From positions 620,001 to 684,000 of the forward strand of contig NZ_JACHYB010000001.1 of assembly GCF_014192515.1 (NCBI RefSeq): a DNA stretch of 64,000 nt, in the 5' to 3' direction. The DNA comes from Microbacter margulisiae. GTDB taxonomy: Bacteria > Bacteroidota > Bacteroidia > Bacteroidales > Paludibacteraceae. This document shows positions 27,131-35,037 of the stretch, one piece after another (within the stretch, counting starts at the first letter, position 1; every line of letters starts with the position of its first letter). The notes under the pieces were generated by a model. The model did not search any database, was not told the DNA's origin, and was given only the letters and a program-made list of their open reading frames with translations. The position numbers and the translations under genes are program-made.

Positions 27131-27481
27131 TCAGGGTGTGGTATGTACTGACACTGAATCGGATTGTAATTTCGTGCCTTTCAATGTTGTTACTACTACA
27201 TAATAAGCACCGTTCAAACCAGTTGAATCATAGTAATACTGGGCTGTAGCACCCTGAATTGCCTGATTGTTCAAATACCACTGATAAGAGGTATAATCAT
27301 TTGCGCTATTGTTACAAATAACCATACGTCCACTCCAGCGTACCGTGATAACGGGGAAGATATCATTGGTTGGAGTTTGTACAACGGCACTTGTCCCTGA
27401 TGAAATTGTTTCAGCTGGATTGCACGAATTGACCAATATAATAAGAATTAATGCAGAAAATAGCAAAAATATATATTTCAT
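27131..27481 (-). CDS. Small lipoprotein with Ig/PKD-like domain
   Basis: 116 residues from the ATG at 27481 (a nine-codon-longer start exists). Signal sequence MKYIFLLFSALILIILVNSC with lipobox VNSC. The mature part has a Ser/Thr-rich linker and a short beta domain with YTSYQWYLNNQAIQGATAQYY, the W-Y-x-x-N-x-x-I-x-G-A-T signature seen in Ig- or PKD-like surface repeats of Bacteroidota. Probably surface-exposed, perhaps paired with the adjacent barrel protein. Confidence 0.7.
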   Translation of the reverse strand: MKYIFLLFSALILIILVNSCNPAETISSGTSAVVQTPTNDIFPVITVRWSGRMVICNNSANDYTSYQWYLNNQAIQGATAQYYYDSTGLNGAYYVVVTTLKGTKLQSDSVSVHTTP

Positions 27482-27659
27482 ATGATGTAATGTGTTGTTA
27501 AAAGGCATACGTAACTTCGTGTGGCAATCATAACAATATTCTTTTTATATAATTAAATTGAATGTCATGGGAACGATGTAATCGTTAAACCGGCTACAAA
27601 TGTACGCAATTTATTTCAATTGAGCCATCCGATGACGTAATCCTTTTGCGTGCCGAATA

Positions 27660-29405
27660 TCAGTCTAGTTCTAGTTTAAATGTTTTACGCAAATGGGTTA
27701 AAGCATCGTTTTTTTTCTGGAGCCAGGTATAACGGTCCTGCGAAGTAAATAGCGCATTGTCATCTTGCTGTGTTTCATCCAATTCAAATTCAAATGTCAG
27801 AAAGTCATTGCGGAGCTCTTCCAGCAGATAGATTTTCAGGTTGTCGAAAATTTCACTGAATGACTTTTGTTGTATCGGTTGATCAAACACCATACGGATA
27901 GAGTCGCTTCCTGTTAACGTTGGCAGGTGGTTGAGCATATAGTTTCTTGCATATATCTGATCGGCTATTTTGTCGTTGGCAAACTTCAGCCATGCATTTT
28001 GTAATGCTTCGGGGCTAACAGGTTCATGTTGTTTAACTTTGTATTCGCCTGCCTGATTTTCGGTAACCATTTGCGTGATTTCCTGAGGGGTTGTCCGAAT
28101 GGATATAGAGGGAGGCACCACAGCTTGCTTTTTTTGCACTGGTTCCTGATAGCGTCCAATACTCGAAGATGGATGTGTTGTTACGTATTGTGTGGCAACA
28201 ACATTATTCTGTAGTTGAGTATTGTTTAGCGTTGGAGCAGGAGCAGGAGAGGATACCCTAATCTTTTCGATGGATTTATGCTCAACAGTCTCATCAGTCA
28301 CAACTTTTTTTTTATCGTTCCATTGACAGAGTCTGATCAGTAGCAATTCGGTGAGCAATCTTTTGTTACGACTGGTGCGAAAATTCAAATCACATTCGTT
28401 GGAGAGTGTCAATGCATCGAACAAAAAAACAGGATTGCATTGGGCCGCTTGCTTTACGTATAACTCCCTGATAGCATTACCCATTTCAAGCAATTGGACA
28501 GTTGCAGAATTTTTGCACATCAACAAGTCACGGAAATAGCCGCTCATACCTGTTACAAAGTTTTGAGCATCAAATCCCTTGTTCAGAATTTCGTTAAATA
28601 ATAGCAATGCATCCGCTACACGATTGCTAAGAAAGCAATCGGTCAACCTGAAATAGTAGTCATAATCGAGTACATTCAGATTTTCGATTACAGCTTGATA
28701 AGTTATATTCCCGCTACAGAAACTAACAACCTGATCGAATATAGAAAGAGCGTCACGCATTCCTCCGTCAGCTTTTTGTGCAATGACATTCAGGGCTTCA
28801 GGTTCAGCTGTGATACCTTCCTTCTCAGCAATGGAGGCAAGATGTTCTACAATATCATTGATGCCGATGCGTACAAAATCATAAATTTGGCAACGCGAAA
28901 GAATAGTGGGTATGATTTTATGTTTTTCGGTAGTGGCCAAAATAAAAATAGCATGGGCAGGAGGTTCTTCCAGCGTTTTGAGAAATGCATTGAACGCTGC
29001 CTGTGATAGCATATGCACCTCGTCGATAATATATACACTATAATTACCTATCTGGGGGGGAATACGTACCTGATCAATAAGGGAACGAATGTCGTCAACG
29101 GAGTTGTTCGATGCAGCATCGAGTTCGTGAATGTTGTATGAACGCTGTTCGTTGAAAGTACGGCATGACTCGCATTCGTTGCAAGCTTCAAACTCAGGCG
29201 TCAGATGTTCGCAGTTGATTGTTTTTGCAAAAATACGGGCACATGATGTTTTTCCTACTCCACGAGGCCCGCAAAACAGGTAAGCATGAGCCAAGTGATT
29301 AGTTTTGATGGCATTCTTCAGTGTGGCTGTGAGTGCCGATTGCCCTACTACTGATTCGAATGTGGTGGGACGGTATTTTCGTGCAGAAACAATGAAATTA
29401 TTCAT
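27660..29405 (-). CDS. dnaX: DNA polymerase III subunits gamma and tau
   Basis: Clamp-loader ATPase. Walker A GPRGVGKT (46-53), zinc cysteines C65, C75, C78, C81, Walker B DEVHMLS, and the sensor-1 segment ILATTEKHKI with arginine finger in SRCQIYDF. Domain III runs to about residue 362. Beyond it is a low-complexity linker (about 365-450: Pro, Gln, Ser, Val rich) and a tau-type C-terminal domain, total 581 residues. At the end of domain III an A9 run (28305-28313) encodes K365-K367; one base gained or lost there gives a stop after 370 or 368 residues. This suggests a gamma form made by slippage, as in other bacteria. Confidence 0.96.
   Translation of the reverse strand: MNNFIVSARKYRPTTFESVVGQSALTATLKNAIKTNHLAHAYLFCGPRGVGKTSCARIFAKTINCEHLTPEFEACNECESCRTFNEQRSYNIHELDAASNNSVDDIRSLIDQVRIPPQIGNYSVYIIDEVHMLSQAAFNAFLKTLEEPPAHAIFILATTEKHKIIPTILSRCQIYDFVRIGINDIVEHLASIAEKEGITAEPEALNVIAQKADGGMRDALSIFDQVVSFCSGNITYQAVIENLNVLDYDYYFRLTDCFLSNRVADALLLFNEILNKGFDAQNFVTGMSGYFRDLLMCKNSATVQLLEMGNAIRELYVKQAAQCNPVFLFDALTLSNECDLNFRTSRNKRLLTELLLIRLCQWNDKKKVVTDETVEHKSIEKIRVSSPAPAPTLNNTQLQNNVVATQYVTTHPSSSIGRYQEPVQKKQAVVPPSISIRTTPQEITQMVTENQAGEYKVKQHEPVSPEALQNAWLKFANDKIADQIYARNYMLNHLPTLTGSDSIRMVFDQPIQQKSFSEIFDNLKIYLLEELRNDFLTFEFELDETQQDDNALFTSQDRYTWLQKKNDALTHLRKTFKLELD
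28305..28313 (-). promoter_or_regulatory. Candidate slippage (recoding) site in dnaX: A9
   Basis: Coding-strand GAT-AAA-AAA-AAA-GTT. With ten A, or a -1 ribosomal shift, the reading is AGT-TGT-GAC-TGA. With eight A it is AAG-TTG-TGA. Both alternative frames stop at once, leaving AAA+ domains I-III only. No clear downstream hairpin or upstream Shine-Dalgarno stimulator was seen, so polymerase slippage is the better fit. Confidence 0.55.
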
Positions 29406-29949
29406 CAGTTAATTATTTATTGTTTAGTCATAATGTTATGTAGGAATTTCTCTTCCGGTCATCCCTCTGTATGGTTTTGCCGTTGCTGCTCTTTTTCGAA
29501 TCAGTTTGAAAAACAGTAAAGTTTGCTTATTGAAAAGTGGACAGTAAGGCTTTTGACTTATCATTATTGAACGAAGCAAATATAGCAAAGATTTCTGAAG
29601 CATTTGACTAATTCGCCTCTATTACGGTGCCTCATCGATGTGTTTTATTAATTATGTACATTAGTTTTATCGATTGCTAAAGGACGATCGCGAAAGAAAG
29701 TTTTGAAGCAAAAAAAGTGGCTTGGTAAAAATGTAAGCAAATAACAAAAGTCACTTACAAAAAATATTTATAAATACTAGAAATAGATTATAAACGATGC
29801 CCATTATTTAGGATGCCTGTAATTGAGCATACTCGCTCTATGCGTTTAATTAAGGGTATTGCAATAATGCACCTATGGCGATAATTAACACCGTGATACT
29901 AATTCTGGTTTCATAGCACATTTGTGTGCCGGTATCTTTTTTTAACCTT
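29406..29949. other. Non-coding stretch between dnaX and the integrase remnant
   Basis: About 540 AT-rich bases. Apart from a possible dnaX -7 element I see no gene, RNA or repeat. The right half may be more of the decayed integrase or its element, but no frame is readable. Confidence 0.5.
29577..29584 (-). promoter_or_regulatory. Possible -7 element of dnaX
   Basis: Minus-strand TATATTTG, about 172 bases before the dnaX ATG. The long leader and lack of a -33 element make this weak. Confidence 0.3.
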
Positions 29950-30277
29950 TATTGATAGCCCTGATTGAATAAAATTAAACATGCAATTAGGTGCATCTTT
30001 TCTATTGATGATATAATCCACAAGTTCGGATAAAGTCATTTGGGGAAGTCTTGCATAAATTTTATCGCACTGATGCCTGTAACTTTTTATTATATCTTCT
30101 GCTTTTTTCGAATAGACTCTCGATTTAGTGGATCCATCTTTTTGATGTCGGACTCAATTACATAAACGGAGTGAGGATTGAAGTGTTTTTCCGATTATGG
30201 GTAACTTTGATTATTACATCATAGGTTCCATCTTGTCTTTTTCTATTCAATTAGACAACTGCCTTAAAAGTAGCCAT
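29950..30277 (-). pseudogene. Decayed tyrosine recombinase (integrase) remnant
   Basis: Read on the minus strand from the ATG at 30277, the translation is MATFKAVV-stop-LNRKRQDGTYDVIIKVTHNRK and then TPF. This is the N-terminus of Bacteroidota integrases, which start MATFKAVVLK..KRxDGTYN.KIRVTHNR. After about 30163 the similarity continues in another frame (YVIESDIKKMDPLNRES), then from about 30100 in a third (AEDIIKSYRHQCDKIYARLPQMTLSELVDYI). So there is one early stop and at least two frameshifts, and no catalytic domain. It lies 178 bases downstream of the 3' end of tRNA-Gly on the same strand, as an integrase of a tRNA-targeting element would. Confidence 0.65.
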
Positions 30278-30397
30278 AACTTGAATATTTTAGTAGGATT
30301 ATTTGAAAATGTTAGACCAAAACGATCCTTTTCTGTTTGGATTTAACAATTTTATAACATTTACCTACAAGAAGTAGTCTAATTAACGACAAAATCA

Positions 30398-30432
30398 AAT
30401 AAAAAGAGAGCCTGAATTGAATCAAACTCTCT
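30398..30432 (-). terminator. Intrinsic terminator after tRNA-Gly
   Basis: An 11-pair stem (two G-U pairs), 30405-30415 with 30422-30432, six-base loop, and a T-rich tail on the minus strand (30404 downward). It lies 23 bases past the tRNA 3' end. Confidence 0.75.
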
Positions 30433-30454
30433 CAATCATCTTAGTATATTTAAG

Positions 30455-30530
30455 TGGAGCGGAAAACGGGACTCGAACCCGCGACCCTCAGCTTGGGAAG
30501 CTGATGCTCTACCAACTGAGCTACTTCCGC
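30455..30530 (-). tRNA. tRNA-Gly, anticodon CCC
   Basis: On the minus strand the acceptor GCGGAAG pairs with TTTCCGC. The D-arm is GCTCAGTTGGTAGAGC, the anticodon stem TCAGC/GCTGA holds loop TTCCCAA (anticodon CCC, reads GGG), and the T-arm is GCGGG-TTCGAGT-CCCGT. The discriminator T is followed by an encoded CCA (30457-30455). A decayed integrase lies downstream. Confidence 0.95.
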
Positions 30531-30548
30531 GTTGTTTGAAAAGCCGTG

Positions 30549-30556
30549 CAAAGATA
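30549..30556 (-). promoter_or_regulatory. Putative -7 element of tRNA-Gly
   Basis: Minus-strand TATCTTTG, 18 bases before the tRNA 5' end. The -33 element is not clear. Confidence 0.5.
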
Positions 30557-30657
30557 GTAGTTTTTTTGAAATATAGAGGCCCTTCTACGTTGTTTTTGAA
30601 TCAACGAACCTCATATTTTAGATCGTCAAATAATGAGGTTCGTTAATTTTTTGTATA

Positions 30658-31845
30658 TTATGGGATAATGCCTAAGAGTTGTGCATTCCGTGTTATTTTT
30701 GCAATAGCTTCATCAATTTGCTCGAATGTGTGTGTAGCCATTAATGAAAACCGAATTAATGTATCTTCTGGTGGAACAGCAGGCGAAACTACAGGATTTA
30801 CAAATATTCCGTCATCCATTAGTTTCCGGGTAAGAATAAATGTTTTTTCGTTATCACGTACAAACAGAGGTATAATTGGAGTTTCGGTATGGCCAATATC
30901 AAAGCCTGCTTTACGAAATCCATCTAAAGCCCTTGCTGTATTTGCCCATAGTTGATCTTTACGCCAAGTCTCTTCGGCAATGACGTCAAGTGCTGCAAGC
31001 ACGCATCCTGTAGAAGCCGGAGTGATACTTGCGCTAAATATCAATGTACGCGAATTGTGTTTCAGATAATTGATAATGCTTTTATCAGCAGCTACAAAAC
31101 CTCCGATTGTTGCTAAAGATTTGCTAAATGTGCCCATGATGACATCCACATCATCCGTTACGCCGTAGTGCTCACAAATGCCTGCGCTCGTTTGTCCAAA
31201 GACTCCCAATGAATGAGCTTCGTCAATCATGATAGAAGCATCATATTTTTTAGCCAGATCAACCATTTCCGGTAGTTTGGCTATGTCTCCTTCCATACTA
31301 AAAACGCCATCTGCAACGATTAGTTTAATCTTATCAGATTCGCATCGCTTCAGTTGGCGTTCTAACGATTCCATATCGTTATGCTTATATTTAAGCTGAT
31401 TAGCAAACGAAAGCCGACGACCTTCAATAATTGATGCGTGATCTAATTCGTCATAAAGGAGATAATCATCCTTCCCAGCTAAACAAGGAATGACGCCTGA
31501 ATTCACAGAAAATCCAGTAGCATAGACTAAGGCTTCATCTTTATGAACCAATTTGGCTAATCTTTCTTCCAACTCGAGATGAATATCGAGTGTCCCATTT
31601 AGGAAACGAGAACCAGCACATCCTGTTCCATATTTTTCTATTGCTTTAATCGCACCTTCCTTAATACGGGGATGGTTTGTTAACCCAAGATAACTATTTG
31701 ATCCAAACATCAAGACAGGTTTGCCGTGGATTGTAACAACAGTATCTTGATCAGATTCAATTGCACGAAAATAGGGATAAACCCCAGCAGCTTGATACTT
31801 CTGAGGAGCATCAAACAAAGACATTTTTTCGCTAAGTAGACTCAC
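30658..31845 (-). CDS. spt: Serine palmitoyltransferase (alpha-oxoamine synthase family)
   Basis: 395 residues, fold-type I PLP enzyme. It resembles the Bacteroides serine palmitoyltransferase along its whole length: QKYxAxGVYPYFR near the N-terminus, VLMFGSNSYLGLTN, KYGTGCAGSRFLNGT, VDGVFSMEGD-like ADGVFSMEGDIAKLPE, DEAHSLGVFG, and the PLP lysine in GTFSKSLATIGGF. The enzyme condenses L-serine with a long acyl-CoA (or acyl-ACP) to 3-ketosphinganine, the first step of sphingolipid synthesis. The closely related activities KBL and BioF are less likely. Monocistronic, with a good -7 element. Confidence 0.85.
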   Translation of the reverse strand: MSLLSEKMSLFDAPQKYQAAGVYPYFRAIESDQDTVVTIHGKPVLMFGSNSYLGLTNHPRIKEGAIKAIEKYGTGCAGSRFLNGTLDIHLELEERLAKLVHKDEALVYATGFSVNSGVIPCLAGKDDYLLYDELDHASIIEGRRLSFANQLKYKHNDMESLERQLKRCESDKIKLIVADGVFSMEGDIAKLPEMVDLAKKYDASIMIDEAHSLGVFGQTSAGICEHYGVTDDVDVIMGTFSKSLATIGGFVAADKSIINYLKHNSRTLIFSASITPASTGCVLAALDVIAEETWRKDQLWANTARALDGFRKAGFDIGHTETPIIPLFVRDNEKTFILTRKLMDDGIFVNPVVSPAVPPEDTLIRFSLMATHTFEQIDEAIAKITRNAQLLGIIP

Positions 31846-31874
31846 GATAATGATAGTTTTTTGGTTAGTGCGTG

Positions 31875-31882
31875 CAAAGGTA
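31875..31882 (-). promoter_or_regulatory. Putative -7 element of the serine palmitoyltransferase gene
   Basis: Minus-strand TACCTTTG, 30 bases before the ATG. No clear -33 element. Confidence 0.5.
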
Positions 31883-32265
31883 TAAAAATTAATTTAGCAT
31901 CGCCATCACCACAATTGAAAAAAATGTTGTGAAAAATATTTTTCTTTTTATATATTATATATCAATGTGTTGTGTGCGCCATTGACTTTAATGTATGCTT
32001 TCTTGATATTTGTATTCAATGTGGACTTTATCTGCTCTTTTATTTATAAAACGCTTACATGTAGCTTTTTGTGTATTTTCAGATAAACCATAGACTTTGT
32101 TTCTATAAAAAAGTTCTATTTACAGTGGTATTCCTTTCAAAGAGCAAGAATCAGGTAAAATATGCAACTTTTTGATTAAATATACGCTTAGAATCTTTTG
32201 GATTATAACTATATGGCAATAATCTGGTTATTTTGGAGCCAGATAATATGTCCTCAAATATTATT
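31883..32265. other. AT-rich intergenic stretch with one inverted repeat
   Basis: No gene is visible. ATCTGG (32222-32227) and CCAGAT (32239-32244) form a short hairpin 22 bases past the permease stop; it has no T-run and is only a weak terminator candidate. Confidence 0.5.
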
Positions 32266-33738
32266 TTAATGTATTTTCTCCTCTTCGGCTTCGTATAATT
32301 TTCTGGTAATACTGTGCTTACGCCCATAAGTGAAATAAATTATAAAACCGATCAGCATCCATAGAATAAGACGTAACCATGTATCTAAAGGCAGGGAAGC
32401 CATTTGGGCCAGACAAACTCCAGCACCCAAAATGGGAATAACAGGTACCCATGGCGTTTTAAAAGATCTTGGTGCATCGGGTTCTTTTTTCCGAAGAATA
32501 ATAACGCCAATGGACACAATCGTAAAAGCTAAAAGAGTTCCTATAGAGACTAATTCTCCCAGAAGTCCTATTGGAAAAAGACCTGCGAATAACGCGGCAA
32601 AGCTTCCAGTTACAATTGTGGTAATATGTGGAGTTTTGAAGCGTGGATGTGTTTTTGCAAAACTTTTCCATAAAAGGCCATCTCCAGCCATTGTGAAAAA
32701 AATGCGTGATTGTCCTAATAACAATACCAATACGACAGAGCTTAACCCTGCAATGGCACCAATTTTAATAATCGGACGTAACCAAATCAGGCTTTTCCCT
32801 GCTGTGTCAATAGCTAATGCAATTGGGGCAGGAACGTTTAAGTTATGATAATTGACAATCCCAGTTAATGTTAAGCTTACGGCTACATATAATAAAGTAC
32901 AAATTAGCAACGAGACCAAAATACCAATAGGCATATCCCGTTTGGGATTTTTTGCTTCTTGTGCTGTAGTGGAAATTGCATCGAACCCAATGTAAGCAAA
33001 AAATACAACAGCAGCTCCTGTCAAAATTCCCGAAAAACCATATTGTCCCCACGTGCCGGTGTTTTTAGGGATGAATGGTGTCCAGTTTTGCATATGTATA
33101 TGGCTGATGCCAAATCCTACAAAAAGCAATATAACGGTTACTTTAATAAGAACAATGATGTTGTTGACCTTTGCTGATTCTTTAATGCCGATTACCAATA
33201 GCGTTGTCATCAATCCTATTATAAACATAGCCGGAAAGTTGATAATAGCACCACTATGATGCCATCCTGTTGAATCATAGAGAAATGGACTTTGGGCTAT
33301 CGAAGCAGGTAAGGTAATTCCGAAATCTTGCAAAAAGCTGATTACATAACCGGACCACCCAACTGCGACAGTGGCAGATCCAAACAGATATTCTAAAATC
33401 AAATCCCAACCAATTATCCAGGCAATGAATTCACCCATAGTAGCATACCCATATGTATATGCACTTCCGGAGACAGGAATCATGGAAGCAAATTCGGCAT
33501 AGCAGAGTCCAGCAAAAAGGCTTCCTAAGGCTGATAATATAAATGAGAGTGCAATTGCTGGTCCGGCATGCATTTCAGCAGCTGTTCCCGTTAATACAAA
33601 AATACCAGCTCCAATGACGGCTCCTATGCCTAATAGAACTAAATTCGTTGCACTTAAATGTCGACGTAATGTGTTATGGTTTTCTGACTGTTCAATCAAT
33701 TGGGCAATTGATTTTTTAATAAAAAGGTTATTGCTCAT
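32266..33738 (-). CDS. APC-superfamily amino-acid permease (cationic amino-acid transporter type)
   Basis: 490 residues with 12 to 13 predicted membrane helices. The N-terminal helix 1 motif GIGAVIGAGIFVLTGT is the unwound substrate-binding GxG segment of APC transporters. SGSAYTYGYATMGEFIAWIIGWDLILEY and AYIGFDAISTTAQEAKNPKRDMPIGI are further CAT/YfnA-subfamily signatures. It likely imports an amino acid with a cation; the substrate is not decidable. Monocistronic, divergent from deoC. Confidence 0.9.
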   Translation of the reverse strand: MSNNLFIKKSIAQLIEQSENHNTLRRHLSATNLVLLGIGAVIGAGIFVLTGTAAEMHAGPAIALSFILSALGSLFAGLCYAEFASMIPVSGSAYTYGYATMGEFIAWIIGWDLILEYLFGSATVAVGWSGYVISFLQDFGITLPASIAQSPFLYDSTGWHHSGAIINFPAMFIIGLMTTLLVIGIKESAKVNNIIVLIKVTVILLFVGFGISHIHMQNWTPFIPKNTGTWGQYGFSGILTGAAVVFFAYIGFDAISTTAQEAKNPKRDMPIGILVSLLICTLLYVAVSLTLTGIVNYHNLNVPAPIALAIDTAGKSLIWLRPIIKIGAIAGLSSVVLVLLLGQSRIFFTMAGDGLLWKSFAKTHPRFKTPHITTIVTGSFAALFAGLFPIGLLGELVSIGTLLAFTIVSIGVIILRKKEPDAPRSFKTPWVPVIPILGAGVCLAQMASLPLDTWLRLILWMLIGFIIYFTYGRKHSITRKLYEAEEEKIH

Positions 33739-33826
33739 CGGACTTAATGGGAATAGTTGTGAGTAAAATATTGCAGTTTAAAACCATCAACGCTATATGA
33801 GTGATAATTCAAAACGATATGTGTTG

Positions 33827-33834
33827 CAAAAGTA
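33827..33834 (-). promoter_or_regulatory. Putative -7 element of the permease gene
   Basis: Minus-strand TACTTTTG fits TAnnTTTG, about 89 bases before the ATG. Confidence 0.45.
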
Positions 33835-33954
33835 CATTTTTTATTGAGATAACCGATAAATGTTCAGAAAAATACCTGCTAAAATCAGATACAAAAAGCT
33901 TCATGGAACTGTTTCTGTTACGAAAACAAAGGATATTTTCTGATGAAAAAGTAA

Positions 33955-33962
33955 TATCTTTG
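33955..33962 (+). promoter_or_regulatory. Putative -7 element of deoC
   Basis: TATCTTTG, an exact match, 140 bases before the deoC ATG; a hairpin with a T-run follows within about 30 bases of the predicted start. Confidence 0.5.
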
Positions 33963-33988
33963 CAAGCTATGTAAAAAAACAAGAATAA

Positions 33989-34020
33989 AAAGGGCTTCAA
34001 AAGAATCCCTTTACTTTTTT
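33989..34020 (+). terminator. Terminator-like hairpin in the deoC leader
   Basis: AAAGGGCTTC (33989-33998) pairs with GAATCCCTTT (34003-34012) with one mismatch around AAAA, then T6 at 34015-34020. It lies between the deoC -7 element and its ATG, so it could be an attenuator or the end of a roughly 50-base RNA. Confidence 0.55.
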
Positions 34021-34101
34021 ATTATAAGAGTCAGATATTCAGCAAAACACAAACTTATTTGTAATTTGCGTCATGCATCTTTAATAACAAATTATTATTT
34101 C

Positions 34102-34980
34102 ATGAAAGATTTTAATGCCTTTTTTCAGGGTTATGATGTCGAGTTAAACGACAAAGAAATTGCAGAATTGACAGCACGGCTATTAGAAGAAAAATCTCAA
34201 GTAAATACTCCTCCAGAGATATACAAGCAATGTTTTAATTCTATTGATTTAACATCTCTGAATACTGCTGATAATGTAACGAATATTCGAAATATGGTCG
34301 AAAAAGTGAATGCTTTTTCAATCATATTTCCCGATATTCCTTCTGTGGCGGCTATATGCGTATATCCTAATTTTGCTGGCGTTGTCCATGATACTTTAAC
34401 AGTTCCTGTGCTTGTAGCCGCTGTATCGGCAGGATTTCCGTCATCTCAAACATTTGTGGAAGTCAAAGTCGCTGAAACTTCATTGGCAGTTCATGAAGGA
34501 GCATCTGAGATTGATGTTGTCATTTCCGTAGGTGCTTTTCTGAACAAACAATACGAAGATGTTTTTGACGAACTGGTTGAAATTAAAGCAGCTTGCCGAC
34601 ATGCCCATTTGAAAGTGATTTTAGAAACCGGAACCTTAAAACAGGCTGCAGAAATCAAAAAAGCCTCTTTATTGGCAATGGAAGCAGGGGCTGATTTTAT
34701 TAAAACATCGACAGGAAAAACAAATCCTGCCTCTACTCCTGAAGCCGCTTACGTTATGTGCACTGCGATCAAAGAATTTTATCAAAAAACTGGTCGAAAA
34801 GTTGGGTTTAAACCTGCTGGTGGGATTGTTACCCCTGCCGATGCGATAGTTTATTATACTATTGTAAAAGAAATATTGGGGAATGAATGGCTTAACAACC
34901 AACTATTTCGGTTAGGAGCCAGTCGTTTAGCGAATAACTTACTTACAGCGATTTATGATAAGGAAGTGACTTATTTTTAA
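34102..34980 (+). CDS. deoC: Deoxyribose-phosphate aldolase
   Basis: Splits 2-deoxyribose 5-phosphate into acetaldehyde and glyceraldehyde 3-phosphate in deoxynucleoside breakdown. 292 residues from the ATG at 34102, which matches family N-termini better than the frame's first ATG at 34066. Signatures: CIDLTSLNT-like SIDLTSLNTADN, VAAICVYPNF, EIDVVISVGAFL, LKVILETG, the Schiff-base lysine in ADFIKTSTGK, and GFKPAGGI. First gene of a long co-directional run. The leader carries a possible attenuator. Confidence 0.95.
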   Translation: MKDFNAFFQGYDVELNDKEIAELTARLLEEKSQVNTPPEIYKQCFNSIDLTSLNTADNVTNIRNMVEKVNAFSIIFPDIPSVAAICVYPNFAGVVHDTLTVPVLVAAVSAGFPSSQTFVEVKVAETSLAVHEGASEIDVVISVGAFLNKQYEDVFDELVEIKAACRHAHLKVILETGTLKQAAEIKKASLLAMEAGADFIKTSTGKTNPASTPEAAYVMCTAIKEFYQKTGRKVGFKPAGGIVTPADAIVYYTIVKEILGNEWLNNQLFRLGASRLANNLLTAIYDKEVTYF

Positions 34981-35037
34981 GGACGGAACTAGCTATGTTT
35001 ATTGAATAGCTTTTCAATAACACTTAAAACAAAACTC

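Larger units (their letters stand above)
33739..34101. other. Divergent control region between permease and deoC
   Basis: 363 bases holding two outward-facing -7 elements and a terminator-like hairpin in the deoC leader. A minus-strand frame here (33809-34000) has no protein-like features and is rejected. Confidence 0.6.

Noticed and set aside
29054..29060. C7 tract in dnaX (G7 on the plus strand)
   Set aside because: It encodes Pro-Pro in a conserved part of the ATPase domain; a shift here would destroy an essential protein, and the run is short.
33809..34000. Minus-strand frame in the deoC-permease gap
   Set aside because: Phe/Ser-rich, no family pattern, and it covers two promoter elements.
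35002..35037. TTG start for the prolyl oligopeptidase
   Set aside because: The ATG at 35038 begins directly with a signal peptide; the extra 12 residues would disturb it.
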